64,000 bases of DNA from Paramecium sonneborni (GCA_905182985.1 CAJJDN010000011.1:455886-519885), one strand, 5' to 3'. Shown: positions 1-16,327, counted from the stretch's first letter. Notes: a model not told the origin generated them from the sequence alone. Numbers and translations are program-made.

Positions 1-99
1 CTTAAAATTATTATTTTTGTTTTTAATCTTAATTGATTTCCTATTAGGCAATTCTTAGATACTTTTCAACTATTACTTATTCTTCTTTAAATGTGACAT
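1..99 (-). CDS. N-terminus of a truncated hypothetical protein
   Basis: An ATG (complement of 97-99) opens a frame that runs 33 codons to the window edge without TGA. The peptide is basic and rich in Lys, Asn and Gln, and starts MSHLKKNKQQLKS. No domain can be seen in so short a piece. It is divergent from the enoyl-CoA hydratase gene, with about 170 bp of AT-rich spacer that must hold both promoters. It could also be a chance frame. Confidence 0.35.
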
Positions 100-271
100 A
101 CAAATTAAATTTACAAATTAAATAAATAAATGGAAAAAATTTATACAGAGTTTATCTTAATGATTATTTCAATAGTAAAAGTGATCAAAACATTGAATAA
201 AGCTTTTCAGTCATTATTTTAATAATTAATAGATCAATGCAGTATTTAAGAATTAAATTATTTTTATATTT

Positions 272-1116
<845 letters not shown>

Positions 1117-1176
1117 AATTATCATTATGTTATAAATTTTAATTATTAAAAAAAAACAGCGAATTAAAAAGGAAAA

Positions 1177-1575
1177 TCAAATTTAAAAACTGTGATCAAT
1201 TTAAGTTTTTGAATCTGTTTCTGAAAAAGTATGCTTTATTTTACAATGTAAATTTAGTGATGCTTCTGAACCATAGTTTTTTTCACAGTTTGAACATTTA
1301 TACTTTTTTGAAATCTCAATAGCTTTTCTTCTTAACTTTTTAGAAGGTTAAGCTAATTCCTTTTAAAGTAACCTTATTTCATCTTAACACTTAGAGATTT
1401 AGTCTTTTAGGGCCTCATTAAACAATACAATTTTTCTTGATTCAAGTAAATAATTTTACTATTGTTCATACAAAGGACATTCTTTTATAGAAAGAATTAA
1501 CATACTTTTTATTGCTTTATTAATGATGGTTATAATCTTATTGATATTCTCATTCTAAAGTTCTTCTTGTGACAT
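1177..1575 (-). CDS. small C2H2 zinc-finger protein
   Basis: Intronless 132-residue protein beginning MSQEELQNENINKIITI. The N-terminal two thirds is Gln/Glu/Lys-rich and probably coiled coil. The C-terminus has one classical finger, YKCSNCEKNYGSEASL followed by NLHCKIKH, that is C-x2-C-x12-H-x4-H. It ends at TGA just after the finger. A single finger with a coiled coil suggests nucleic-acid or protein binding, but nothing more specific can be said. It converges with the hydratase gene, only 60 bp apart. Confidence 0.75.
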
Positions 1576-1737
1576 AATTATTTTCAATTTTAAATTTGAT
1601 TTAATTAATAAAATTATGTTAAAATTATTTGTTATAAATAATGTAATTTTTTTAATTACAAATAAAATATTTAAATTATGTGTTTATTATTTATAGATTT
1701 ATTTATCCAAAAATAGAGCTTTATAATATAATAAATA

Positions 1738-4700
1738 TCATTATTGAAATCCTTTAATCTAGTAATTCCCTCCTTATGAAATTCTGAATATTTCTTCAGC
1801 TGCCTCATCCAACATATTTTCAAAAACAACATCAGCTAACTCAACTGCTACTTCAGCTTATTCTTCATCATAATTTAACCATTTTTCTTCTGATTCTTGA
1901 ATCTACAAATGAATAAAAATATTACTTCATATTCTAACATTTGTTATAATCGATCCTCTTTAATTTAATTGAGGTAATCATCTTCTATTACTATTATTTC
2001 CCCTTAAGGCGTCTCAATTTTTTCAGGAATGAACCCACATAAAAATGATCCCCATTTCAACATTTTAGCTATTGCAAAACCCATAGCTCTATCTATAGAA
2101 TCTTGTGTAGTTTAATTTTAATAGACTTTTAAAGGATTCGATTTCCATGGATATGGTTACCCTCTAATTCCAAATGGTCTTACATAATTTATAGCTTCAT
2201 TAAAAGCTTCATAAATCATTCTTAGATGATAAATTTCTAGTTCTTTAAATTAATCACTTATGTTGATATCATTAAAGTATTTTAATTTTAGAGCATATGA
2301 TTGATTGAATTTCGACCAAATTTCTTCATCAATTAAGGGTTCCATTTAATGGATATGTTTTATTAGTGGATACAAGGGCCCTGATGTTGAATCATCAAGG
2401 GTGTTTTATTACATATCACTAAGTGAAATTGTCTTTAATAAATCTTAAGGTGTTATTCCTAAAGGAGTATTTACCTATTGTATAAAAATTTCAAGATAAT
2501 GTTCTAAATATATTTTAAATACTTACTTTAAATAAATTCACTAAATGAAACAAGGTAGTCCTTAATAAAATTAAGGGTAGTTGGAAAACCAGGAGGAAAT
2601 TATTAATCTATTTGAGACTCTTCATCCCATTCCATCAAAACACCTAGGGATTATAATGGAAAATTATTCAATTCTTCCGCAAATTCGGATATGATATTTG
2701 AAACTATATTTTCAGTCAGATTATCAATCTTTCTATCATCAAATGGAATTATTGAATTTTTAAACTACTCTTTTGGTTCAATAACTTTATTCTCAGGAAT
2801 TTCTATAGTATCTATCTATACCGTTTCTTGTGAAGGCACTGATTATTAGAGAGTGGAGGGCAATTATTAGGATTTATGTAAGGAATGATTTATTGATTCT
2901 GTGTGAACATTAAATATTGTGCTAGTTTAAATTTCTTCATTTTTCATTGAAATATCATCTAGACTTACTTATTAATCAAAACTTCGCACTTACTTTCTAT
3001 TTTTAGAATATTTCTTAAATTAATCATTCTCTAAATTATTAATTAATTTATACTTATTTGTTATAATAATCCATAATGGGGTATAGATCTTTTTTCTAAT
3101 TCTCCATCAGATTATTCTGTTTCTGAACGAATTGAAAAGATTTACCTGATCGATAAATTCTCTTCTTCTGTTTAGATTTTCATTCTTTCCATAAATTATT
3201 AATCTTTTTATGTCGATTTTATAGTATCTTTAAACATTTAATGTAATCTTTCAACTTCATTTTTAGATTATTATAATTTATCACTTTCTCTTTTATATCT
3301 TTTATCTAATTTTTCTTTATTTTCTGAAAATAGATCATTGGAAACTTTTTTTTTTTCTAACATTTTTTCTAACAATGCTAGTTATTAATCATACTTCTAT
3401 TATAAAGCTTCTTCTCTTAATTTTATAACTTACATAAAATATTCAGGATCTGAATTTAATCCATGATATAAATGAAGGCTTTTTTAAGGTGTTTAATTCT
3501 AATTAATTTCTTACTCTTAAATTTAAGATTCTGATAATAATAATAATTATTATTATTATTGTTATTATTATTATTGCTATTATTATTATTGCTAATATTG
3601 TTATTGTTATTATTATTATTGCTATAATTGTTATTGTTATTATTATTGTTATTATTGTTATTATTATTATTATTGCTATTATTATTGCTATTATTGTTGT
3701 TATTGTAATTGTTATTACTATTATTATTATTGTTGTTATTATAATAATTATTGTTATAATAATTATTACTATTTTTATTATTATTACTAAGATTATTATT
3801 ACTATTATTACGATTATTATTATTGTTAATACTAAAAAGATTTTTATGGAGAGGACTGTTATTATGAGAATGAATCCAAATTTAGAGGAGGAATACTTGA
3901 ATTACCTCTAGGGCTGGATTATTACTGAGAAGATTATTATAAAGACTCTGAGGGAGGTGGAGCATTTCCTTAAAATTTATGGAATGGAGAATCATTAAAA
4001 TGTAATTCAAGAGGATTTAATCTTCTTTCTGAATCTGTAATTTAATTAACAGACTTAATTTCTTCTTCTTGTGACAGACCTTCAAATTATTACTATAATT
4101 TATTGCCCTCATTATTTTATTCTTCTAATTCCTACTCTTAAATAAGATATTATAGATACGCAAAAACTACTTACCTTGTCTTATAACCTCTCCATACCTT
4201 CTATATCATAGTAGCAGCGACATTTTAAATTTACTCTAATTCCTCATCACTCATTTCATTAATGGTATATTCTTTTGGGGATGTAGACACTTTTTCTTTT
4301 TATGTATGACTCTTATTGCTTTAATTACTCTAATGAGTTATGTTTTATTGTTAAGATAATTGTTAACTATTAGATAATTATTATTAAGAAACTTATTGGA
4401 ATCTTTCTTATAATTCATTAAATCTATCTTTAATCGTAGATTTAGTTTGTTATTCAAACTTTTCTTTAAGAAATTATTCTAAAAATTAATACATTTCTTG
4501 TTCACTCAATTTATATTAAAATCCTTTATTATTCATTTATTCATTTATAGCTTACATTTAAGACAATTATTCTTAGAGATAAGATTCAGGTAGTTGTTAT
4601 AACCAATCTAAAAACTTCATTTAACTGGTTTTTCTAGTATGAGATTGTGTACTACTATAACTTGATTATCTGAGAGATCTCATAAGTTCTTTATATTCTT

Positions 4701-5824
4701 TTTCTAATTTATTAAAATTCGGAGGGTCAGAAGTTCTAAAGTGTTGAGATGATTATTATGCATGATAGGATGCTGCTTATGCAGTTAAATTTGATTTTAC
4801 TGAAGCATTTCTTGATTTAGCAAAAAGTTTTGCTTCTTAATCTAATATTTATAAATTTTATTGCAATTTTTCCTTTTTTAATTTTTATAATTATTTTCTA
4901 AATAATATATAAATAAGATACTCTTCTATTTTTTATTGTCTCCATAATTCTCTCTTGTACATCATATAAAGTTTAACATCTTGAATGGCTTCTTTATTCT
5001 CACAATTATTCTTATGTTTTTAAGGTGATTAAATAGTCTCTAACACTTATTTTGATTTTTATTCTAATAATTTTAAATAGATTTTACTCTATATCATTTT
5101 TTAAATATCTTTTTCAGGCTTTGAATTGAGGAAATCTAATCCTAATTTATGTCTTCTAATTTTTTCTTTTATTGCTTGTTCTGTTGCTGTTTAATTTACT
5201 TATTATGGTTTTTCTAATTTATCATGGATTTCCAACATTTTTGTCCAATATTATTTTAGTTTATTCTAATCTACTCCCCAAGGTAACATAGATGATGGTG
5301 GAGATTTTGACTTTATACAAATACAATTTAAAATTTACTCTTATAAATCTTTGTTAATTTATTTATCTTATTTGTTAATCCATAATTTTTCTCATCTCAT
5401 TAAAACTAACTACTCTTTATTTTTATATTTCTTCTTTAATTAATTATTCTTATTTTTCCACTATGTATGAATTAGATTAAATACTTTAATGTTTTCTTAA
5501 GTTTTATTTTAGTAGCTGTTCTACTCTAAATTCTGATTCTTACTTATCTATTGTTAATATTTTCTTTTTCTTTTAAAGCTTCTTCTTCTTTTTCTTTTTC
5601 TTCATTTAATTCTTGAATTTTAATAAAACTTAGGAGTCTTTAGTAGGAGCACTCTAATGAATTATTATCTACTGTTGCAAATTTATAATTGGACCAGATG
5701 ATGTACGTTTTAGTGATTTTCCATTATTGGGACTCTTTTTTTCTGGACTCTTTATAACATGAACTATATCTTCTTCTAGTTTATTAGTCTCCGTAGGACG
5801 TTGAACTAATCTTGCCGAATTCAT
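1738..5824 (-). CDS. large IQ-motif protein with poly-Asn tract
   Basis: Multi-exon gene of about 1,300 codons. It starts MNSARLVQRPTETNKLEED, followed by a Lys-rich stretch and long Gln/Glu coiled-coil segments. An IQ calmodulin-binding motif (ATMIQKVWRGYKTR) is encoded near 4165-4225. A long Asn-rich tract lies at about 3530-3830, and a conserved-looking C-terminal domain ends with an acidic helix (ELADVVFENMLDEAAEEI). Introns at 1903-1925 and 2504-2526, and one near 5310, restore frame. IQ plus coiled coil plus acidic tail suggests a cytoskeletal or centrosomal/basal-body protein binding calmodulin or centrin; this is inference. The tail vaguely recalls DUF4378-type ends, which I could not confirm. 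Not recognised as a named gene. Confidence 0.65.
3530..3835 (-). repeat. trinucleotide (TTA/AAT-type) low-complexity tract coding for Asn
   Basis: About 300 bp of imperfect TTATTATTG-type triplets on the + strand, read as AAT/AAC (Asn) with occasional Ser and Tyr on the minus strand. It lies inside the IQ-protein gene and stays in frame, so it encodes a poly-Asn linker. Likely length-polymorphic. Confidence 0.85.
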
Positions 5825-5955
5825 TATCACATTCGGTTCGACTTTGCGACACTACATTTATTGTATATAAAATTATTAACGATTATTATTGGGTTTCAAA
5901 ACTAAAAATTTTGTAAATAATTTATGATCTCTCCATTATCAAAAATCAAATAAGA

Positions 5956-8900
5956 TCATTAATATCTTTTCAAAATATTAATAATAGGATCACTTGTCAA
6001 CTGAAAATGTGGAATTGCAATTAATGCCAATTTTATATTTCTCATCACCTTTGTATTGTTTCCTATCCAATGAGAATAATAAAGCAAAAAAACAATCAAA
6101 TATATTATTATAATAGTATTATAATAAATTAGTATGCTTGATAAATTTTTTCTCCTCATTAAAAATATATTATCTTCTAATAATTCTAAAAATCTAACAA
6201 AACATTAATAAGTATCTCTAAAATGACTTAATATTATAACATTAAACTCCTAACTATTCAGAAAGTCTAAAAGTTCAGTTGAATTTAATTCTTATTATTC
6301 TAATTAAATTTAAATAACATAATTTTATTTATAGAATTACTGCATTTATGTTACCAAAGATAGAATTCCTTGAGCAAAATATTCAGAATTGTCATCTTGT
6401 GCATAATATTAACCATACTTCTTAATAAATTCTTGATAATTTTATTTCTATTTCAAATCACAAAATGGTAATAGAGAACTCAAATATAAACATATATCTG
6501 AATGTAATAAGCCTTAAGCTTCTTCCATTTAATTATCTAATTATAAATCTTTAATTATTTATTCATATAGTTAGGCAAAAGATACAGCTATTTCATCATA
6601 GATATTGCTAAATAATTGGATTATTTCTTATCTATCTTCAAGTTGTTTTTATTTATACAATCCTTCCTTTATTAATTTCTCTTCAATTAAAAATTAAGTT
6701 TTTATAATTATAGCACAGCTTGCTAAATTATCTAATTTAGTGCTAAATAATGCAAACTCTACCAATAAATTATTTAAAGGTTAAAGCCTATTATTTTAGC
6801 TGTTTTATAATTAGTAGCCTCCCCAAAGATATGCTTAATATATCAATACAAATACTAATATTTTCATTAAATGAGAAAACAAATTTATTTTAGTATTAAA
6901 ATTTCTTACACTTTTTTACATTTGTGAACCAAATTGTAATTTTTAACTGATACTCAATTTCTATTTAGGCTAATAAATAGATGTATCTTATTAAAATCCA
7001 TAATTATAATAATTGTAACGCTTCCAGGAATCCTCTCCAGCTTGAATATTGAGTGCAATATATATATTATAAGCCCTTTCTTTAAATAATAGATATTATT
7101 TTTACAGATTTCATTTTCCACTTCATATTCCTTAATCCTACCAACTAATAAGGCTAAATTTCTATTTTACTATTCAATGTTATTCCATTAAAACAATTGT
7201 ATCATCATTATAAAGAAGATCATTACAGTATGAACCAAATGTTCTGTTATAAAAATAGTACTTTCAAATTCTTAAGCTTTAATGGAATTTTCATTAAGTT
7301 AGTTCATTAAATTATAGTTGATATTTATTATCTCTGGTAAGTTGTATTTAATAATGAAGGCTTTTTCTATATACTCTTGGTTAATAAAATTTACAAAATT
7401 GTCACTCTCAAAATAACCAATTTATACTAAATAATGAATTACTTCTTCTAAGAAATTTAATAATCTTGTAAATTCAACCATTTCAGAATTGTTAATCGAA
7501 TATTTTAAAGTCATGTTTGAGATAGTCCCATCTTATTCCATTTATATAAATACTGGATATAGTTACGATAAATTTGAAAAAACAAATTAATCAAGTAATT
7601 TAAATTAATATTAATTTTATTAATTTAAGAATTAGCTATTATTTAATATATTGTATTTTGTTAAAATGAAAGTCCAACTAAGGGCAAGAGTTTTACAAAA
7701 ATATCTATTAAATTTAATAGGACCCATAAATTATTCAGATTACAACTATTATTATTAGTAATTAGAAATTAAATGATAATTTGAAAAGCCAAATCCTACT
7801 AAACTGATTAAATTTATACAATATACAATAATCCATAAGATAATAATATTTCTGGGCAATTATCCCTTTTATTTAAAAACTATTTAAAAAAAGTAAGATT
7901 AATTGTTAGATGCTTTAGATATAGCACTAGAATTTTATGATTAATTTGGATTTTATTCATTTTCAGTAAAATTATTGGTCTTGCTAAATGATTAAATTTT
8001 TTTCTCTATTTTTTATCCTTATTTCTTTGATTCATCATCAGATAAAAATTCATCTAAAAATTTGGATTCTTCTGAACTAGAATTACGAATTTCTTAAACA
8101 GATTCCATTTCTGAATTTAATGCTATTTCTGGTTTAAAAAAACAAGTCTTAGGTGTTTAAAATGCAGAAGAAAATTGATGAGTCATCAATATCTCAGTTT
8201 AATTTATGGAAACTAGCTATCTCTAATACATTTAACGTTTCTTATGTATATTTTAGTATGCTTGTAAATCTCCATACCTTCTTTTGGAAATTATTAAATC
8301 TAGTATATTGTGGTTAAAATTTACCCTTTAAGTGTCTTAAGGTTGATTTTTTCATTGTAGAATCAGCATCTTATAATGCATACAATTCTGTAGCTAATTC
8401 TCCAAAATTATGTTTTCTATAGTCAGATATTTACATAATATAATATCCATCATTTTAATACTTTTAGAATTATAATGTAAATCGTACAAAACAAGTTTTT
8501 TATGATGTAACCTAAGTAATAACTTTTAATTTTACATTTTGATTAATAAACTCTTTAACTGCCTTTGCATAATTATCATTTAATAAATTTAATTCAAGTA
8601 TTTAAGAATTAAGATCTTTTTAATTTTATATTGTACTTTATCGAACTTATATTATAATAATTCTTTACTTTATAATGATTATTTTTTCTTATAACCCATC
8701 ATACTATTAAAATCCTTTACAATAAATCTCATTTGTTATTAAAACATATCATGAAATTCTTAAATTTCATTATAAGATACAAAGATAGTATCTTCGGAAA
8801 AAATAATATTGTCAGCGCTATCTTTTTGCCTTTATTAAAATCTTTTTACAATATCAAATAAATCAGGCATAAAATAATAAAGAAAGCATTAATCATATAA

Positions 8901-11102
8901 TAAACTTAATTCTATTTTTTCATGATTATTATTATTATCTGCGAAAAGATCATAATAAATTTATCTTGTAATTCCAAGAATTCTTCCATTGCTATCAAAT
9001 AAGAGATAATCATATTTTTTCACCCCAGAAAAGAATATACCTTTTATCACATAATCATCCTAATAACTAAAATCATTAGCTAATTTCAAATATAATGGAA
9101 AAATGAAATTGTCTTTTGCTTTTCCAAAAATCAAACGAAACTAATGCATAAAAGGAGAATCTCCTTTAATTAAAAAATTGGACAACATTTAATTATGAAA
9201 TTAAGCCATAAAATCAGGCATTAATTAATTTAAATGGTTTATATTTTAAAATTCTTCTGATTTTTTATAATTGAACATATGTCCTAATTACTATTTGTTA
9301 GTGTTTAATATTGATCCTAAACTTTAAACTAAACTTACTGTAACTATAGAAACCTTATCTAAAACTAAGGCTATTGAGTTTAATTAATCTTATTGTAAGG
9401 TTTATTCATAACTATAAATTAAATAGTATTGTTTTTCACATAAAAATGAATGTAATTAATCGTTCATGATTATTGAATAATATAATGATAACATTCTTAG
9501 ATGATATAAATTGTTAACTTAAGAAATATTCACTTCGTATACATCTCTGTTTATAATTAGTTTAAATTTTATTCGTAATTATTCTAATTCTTAGGCTAAT
9601 TTAACTAATTCTAATTATAATTATTTAACAGATGAGAATCCTTTAAGTAATTTTTTCCAAACATCTAGTTTAGCTGATAAGGTTTTTCTAATAATTGGAA
9701 TTAAAATATCTGATTGAACATCCAAATGAACTAAATCATCAGAAGTGAAATTAACATAAGTAGAATTTGATTCCAATATTTTTTAAAATTGCTATTTTGT
9801 TATTTCTTATCTTAATTTATTAGAAATTTCAATTTAAACTAAATTGAAATACCATGATAGTTCTTACTTATATTTAATTTAATAATGTTTAATCCTAGCT
9901 AAACTTTAAGAATATTATTTATTTTGAAAAGCCAAGTATTAGATCTTAAATAAAAATAGATTTTCCTCCTCTTTATTTGATACTTAATAATTAATAATGC
10001 ATGTTATTACATCAGAACTATCTTGAGACTAATTAAAATAAAATAAATTTATTACTCTACATTATCTATTGCAATGAATAATGTGTTAATTCACCATTCC
10101 AATTTGTAATAATTTTTCAGTTTAACTTAATGTAAATTAGGCTTATATTTAAAATTATCTCAACACTTTTATTTATAAATGCTAATCTTTTTAACTTGAT
10201 TTAGTAAATGTATCTAATCCTTTTGCGTAAAATAATCTTTAATAAAATGTCTCTCCTAAGTAAAAACACATGGATGAAAATATAAAATAATATATGTATT
10301 ATGAAAAGGTTGTTTCTATAATATCAGACAAATTATTTAAGATTAAATTAATTAAATTGCATCCAAATTTTATTTAATTTAATGTAAAAATTAATTTGCT
10401 ATCATATAAACTATAAGGCATATATAAATATATATCAATTTATTCCAATCCTATCCACAATAAAGCTGAAAGTTATTTAAGTATTAAAATTTCTTCTCTA
10501 TCGTCATAAAAATATAATATTTATGTAATAAATTAAAAAATCTAAGAAATTATTTTCATTAAACTTTGGTCTCTTGTGTAAGTTGATTGATTAAAACTAA
10601 TGTTTTTAAATAAAATGCATGAGATTAAAGATAAACTAAATATCAAAGTAACATCACAGATAGCCCATATGTAAATTATAATGTTTGTGTCTTCTTTTAA
10701 AATGAAAGATCGAAAACTTGATGATACAAATAAAAAGCACATAATTTAAGGTAATTATGCTAAATAACCTATAAGTCCTCTCATCAAAATTATTAATGTT
10801 CTTTTAAAGTACACAATTTATAATATGAATAGTACTAACACTGCAATATTGAAAAATGTTGTAATAAATCCAATATAATCTGGAAGAAAATTAATGTCTA
10901 AAATTGATAATTTTAGAATTTAAAAGAATATTGAAAAATGCCCATCAACCTATTTTTCATTATCATTAATTTCTTATAATGTAATTGCCAAGTATTGAAG
11001 AAATTAAAACATCCGAACAAATAATATGAATTAGTATGATTGATCAAAGCATACATGATCATCATTTAGAAGTTTGCTTATATAACTTTTAATTTTCTGC
11101 AT
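5956..11102 (-). CDS. very large multi-pass membrane protein, ciliate Tmc/PAS-like family (copy 1)
   Basis: The gene begins MQKIKSYISKLLNDDH with a run of predicted membrane helices (about 10900-10250), passes through a long Gln-rich cytosolic region with PAS-like segments (about 9900-8300), and ends with another membrane block and the tail ILKRYQ before TGA at 5956. Short introns are needed, for example 8241-8277 and one near 8660. Exon phases around 7000-7300 could not be fully resolved. The second large gene at 16410-20805 has the same order and matching segments: GQ-rich junction, then a helix, then paired ectodomain loops with Cys, then a final helix. This architecture resembles the large ciliate families annotated as TmcB-like/PAS sensor proteins. 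The function (sensor or channel-like) is inference. Confidence 0.6.
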
Positions 11103-11770
11103 TTTTTATTAAAAACAATATAAAAATACATTAATTTGAATTATATACAACAAATAACAGTTCCTAAACTTTAAATACGAACTTTAGGCATCAAAACTAA
11201 TTTAAAAAATCTTAAAAGTAATTTATTTAATGAAAATAAAAGCTATTATAATTGATAAACTTAAAATAATAATAGAAGGAAATGATTAAGAATTTAAAAT
11301 TAAGAATATATAAAACATAAATAATAAAAAAATAATTACAAGAATTTTTTAAGAATTTAGAGAATATCTTGTATATTTTAAAGTAAGTTTTAATAGAACT
11401 TGAGAACTTAAATAAAAAGATTAAAAATTATAAGAAAGACAATAAAAGTTTTTAAATGCAAAATTTATATGGTTTAATAATTTGTAAAAAAGAAATAAAA
11501 TATTAATAGAATAATATATTGAAGTGAAATAAGATTTGTTGATAAAGAAAGATAGATAATAAAGATAGAGTTATTTATGTAAAGTATAGTGTTAAAGAAG
11601 TAATTCTAATAAAAAGAATAATTTTGAAGAGAATTTAAAAAAGAGTCTAAAAAAATTTAAATAAAATTAATATAAAAATCGTTAATGATAGGAAAGAAAG
11701 AAATATAAATTTCCAATGCAACAAGAGATAGAGTAGAGGCATGTAGAATATATATTGAGCGTATGAAAAC
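11103..11770. other. about 670 bp without a confident gene
   Basis: Extremely A-rich spacer between the divergent membrane-protein and NDR kinase genes; it must carry both promoters. A 57-codon frame (11230-11403, +) starts MKIKAIIIDKLKIIIE but has no recognisable domain and could be chance in this composition. Nothing else is visible. Confidence 0.5.
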
Positions 11771-13657
<1,887 letters not shown>

Positions 13658-13694
13658 GCTTATATAATTTTATAATAGTTAAATTTTTTAATTA

Positions 13695-14180
13695 ATGAGA
13701 AGAATTCATGAATGGACTTAATTTTTCTAAATGTAAGAGAAGCTGTTTTTAAAGAAACCCATTTATATTCTTAGATATTTCATGATATACAAAGATTAAA
13801 TGAATCCAATAATGAGAGAAGTTTATAAATTCAATCCTACATAAAAATTGATTTCTTATAAATGGACTATAGCAATAATAAGTGGTCTAACAGGAGTAAC
13901 ATTAAATACATGTTATAATAAATATTTCTTTGATGAATAATTTGTCAGAGATCCAGGTTGTTCTTAATAAATAGAAATGCCTTTTGTATATTGTCTTTAT
14001 AGACTATTTTGGTATTAATTATTTTGCATTGCTCATGGTCATCCTCTTGATAGATTTCGTGATACAGATTTTATAAATGCAAAAATAAGAGCAGATCATT
14101 ATGAATATTATTAGAAACATAGAGATTCTACATTTGATTTTATGTAATTAGGTGAATTAGAGTAATTTGATTTGGAATGA
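13695..14180 (+). CDS. hypothetical 161-residue protein with one membrane helix
   Basis: Intronless. It starts MRRIHEWTQFFQMQEKLFLKK. A hydrophobic stretch near residues 65-80 (TIAIISGLTGVTL) is followed by a Cys/Tyr/His-rich segment and an Arg/Asp-rich, Tyr-rich tail (IRADHYEYYQKHRD). I do not recognise the family. A basic N-terminus, one helix and a soluble charged tail would suit an accessory subunit of a mitochondrial membrane complex, but that is a guess. It starts 37 bp after the NDR kinase stop and ends 62 bp before FOP. Confidence 0.6.
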
Positions 14181-14242
14181 ATAATTTAGAATATTTATTT
14201 AAACAACCAAAAATTCTTATTATATATTTTCAAATTTTAATA

Positions 14243-15416
14243 ATGTAGGAGTTAACAGAACTTAAGAATTTAGTTATACAATCTCTAGAAGCAAATGGTT
14301 CATTGGCAAAGATTAGAGCACAAATAAGAGCATCAGTCTTTAATGTGGTTGATTAGTAAGAAACCAATAACAAAAAGCCATCACCATTTTTCTGGGAAAA
14401 TAATAAGGCTTAAACTATATATGAATTGGCTTGTGGTAGAGATATGTTAGAGTTGATTAAAGAGTTTTTCTTATTTTTTGAGATGCATTATACAAATTCA
14501 ATATTTTCAAGGTAATTTTTTAACTTTATATTTCTAAGTGAAAGTAATTTAAGAGATGAAATAAATCGAGAATAAATAGCTAAAAAATTAAATATAGAAG
14601 TTAACGATGCTACTAAACCTTTGTTATATTTCTTATTGAAAAATCGTCATTCAGAGAAATAATCGTATAATATAAATAAAGATAATTTAGTGAAGAAAAA
14701 GTTCCTTAAAAAATAGCTTAACCATTTTCTAAGGAAGTTTAAATGTAATAATAATAATAATAATAAAAATAATAACAAGAATAAAAATTATAAGAGCAAA
14801 AAAAATAAGATGAATTGAAAAAGCAAGAAGAACTAAAAAGGTAAGAAGAATAAAGAAAATTATAATAATTAGAAGAATAAAGAAAAAATGATGAATTAAA
14901 AAAATAATAATAAGAAGAATAGAAGAGATTGGAAGAATAAAAGAAAGAATAGTAACGAAAATAATAAGAAGAATAGAGAAAATAATAAGAGGAATTAAAA
15001 AAGTAATAAGAACAATAAAAATAAGAATAATAACGTTTAGAATAATAGAAGTTAGAATAATAAAAGAAAGAATAAGAAAAATTAAAAGAATAGTAAAAAT
15101 AATAAGAATTATTAAAATAATAATAAGAAAAAGAAAGATTAGAGGCAGCTTAGAAAAAGAATTAGCCAAAAAAAATTGATAATAGAAACTTTGAAGATGA
15201 AAAGTATGATAATGAAGATTTTGAAGAAGAAATAGAAGGAGAAGTATATAAATAATATAAAATTAGGATTTGAGAGATTCATAATTATAATAAGATTAGT
15301 TTTAAGAATCTGATGAATATATGTAATAATCTTAATCGTAAGGAATTGATATGACAGTTGATTCAGCAGCTTTAGAAGAATTTGATTATTTTGAAGAAAT
15401 AGAAGAGATGGATTGA
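14243..15416 (+). CDS. FOP: FOP (FGFR1OP/CEP43)-like basal body protein
   Basis: Centrosome/basal-body protein needed for basal-body docking and cilia in other eukaryotes. Four exons; introns 14512-14538, 14665-14690 and 15244-15266. Residues 1-130 match the FOP N-terminal TOF/LisH dimerisation region: LVIQSLEANGSLAKIRAQI, then ASVFNVVDQQE, ELIKEFFLFFEMHYTNSIF, EQIAKKLNIE and PLLYFLLKN. The middle is a very long Gln/Glu/Lys coiled coil, mostly TAA-encoded Gln. The C-terminus is acidic (EDEKYDNEDFEEEIEGE; EEFDYFEEIEEMD). Length (about 365 residues) suits FOP rather than the shorter FOR20. The neighbour is an NDR kinase, another cortical-morphogenesis gene, though co-location is not proof of shared function. 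Confidence 0.85.
14725..15150 (+). repeat. poly-Gln/Glu/Lys low-complexity coding tract
   Basis: Purine-rich TAATAATAA/GAAGAATAA-type repeats inside FOP. Read with TAA and TAG as Gln they give an uninterrupted QQQEEQKKQ-type coiled coil. The complement gives a meaningless all-hydrophobic frame of 146 codons. Confidence 0.85.
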
Positions 15417-15454
15417 AATTTTGAAAATTATGAAAATATATTAAATTTTATTTT

Positions 15455-16327
15455 ATGTTGCAAGGTTTAAATGTTCCACCTCTGTTTTCAATTAATAGAG
15501 AAGAGATACTTAAACCTGTTCAATAATAAACATAAGTAGAGCAAGAAGTGCCAACTAAATAAACTATTGATTTTAAAGAAATGGATTTAAATCCACCTAA
15601 TAAAACTTTATATATCAATAGATTAAATGAAAAAGTGACCGCAGAAGAAATGAGATAAACATTATATGCATTATTTTCTTAAAGTGGGAAAGTGCTTGAT
15701 ATAATTGTTAAAAAAAATATTTTAATGAGAGGACAGGCTTTTATCTTAATGGAAGACGAAGAATCGGCATTTAAAGCTTAAAAAGCATTTCATAATACTT
15801 AATTGTATGATAAAGTTATGGTAAGACTAAGTTTGATGATTAGAAAGTGAATTTTGCTAAAGAAAAATCTTACTATATTTAAAAAGGAGAATATGAAGAA
15901 AAAGAGAAGTTGCCTATGAGTGATAAAATAAAAGAACATAAAAAGAGAATTTAAGATAAAAGATAAAGAGAAATGATAAATTAGAAATAATAACGTGAAG
16001 CACCAACTATATCTATGCCTTTAACAGTTAATTAAGTTTATACTGGAGCCAGCAATAAAATTAAAGTATTATTATATATTTAATTTTTCGATTCCTAATT
16101 AACCTAATAAAGTCTTATTTGTAGAGGGATTACACTTAGTTGATTTTATTAATTTAGAACAACATTTTAGAAACTTTTATGGATTTAGAGAATTTAGAGG
16201 AATCAAACCAAAAGGTGTTGCCTTTGTAGAATTTGAAGACGAACTTTAAGCAACCCATTGTTTAAATGAATTGAATGGAACCTAGTTTGAAGAAGTCACA
16301 TTATAAATAAGTTATCAGAAGAAATGA
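15455..16327 (+). CDS. SNRPA: U1A/U2B''-type spliceosomal RRM protein
   Basis: snRNP protein that binds a U1 and/or U2 snRNA loop. RRM1 (about residues 50-135) begins PPNKTLYINRLNEKVTAEEM and has RNP1 MRGQAFILMEDEESA, nearly the U1A consensus. It continues KVMKVNFAKEKSYYIQ across a 23-nt intron (15821-15843). A Lys/Gln-rich linker (KEHKKRIQDKRQREM) follows. RRM2 starts NKVLFVEGLHLVDF and ends GVAFVEFEDEL...VTLQISYQKK just before TGA. Both RRMs and the terminal position of RRM2 are diagnostic of the family. One protein probably serves both U1 and U2 roles, as in flies. The reading phase shifts between about 16030 and 16110; I could not place that intron cleanly. Confidence 0.88.

Noticed and set aside
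3530..3835. CRISPR-like or satellite repeat array
   Set aside because: Pure trinucleotide slippage in frame with a protein (poly-Asn), in a eukaryotic nuclear genome; no spacers.
14729..15169. 146-codon hydrophobic ORF on the minus strand (Ile/Leu/Phe only)
   Set aside because: It is the complement of the Gln/Glu/Lys coiled coil of FOP; TTA/ATT triplets give artificial Leu/Ile runs.
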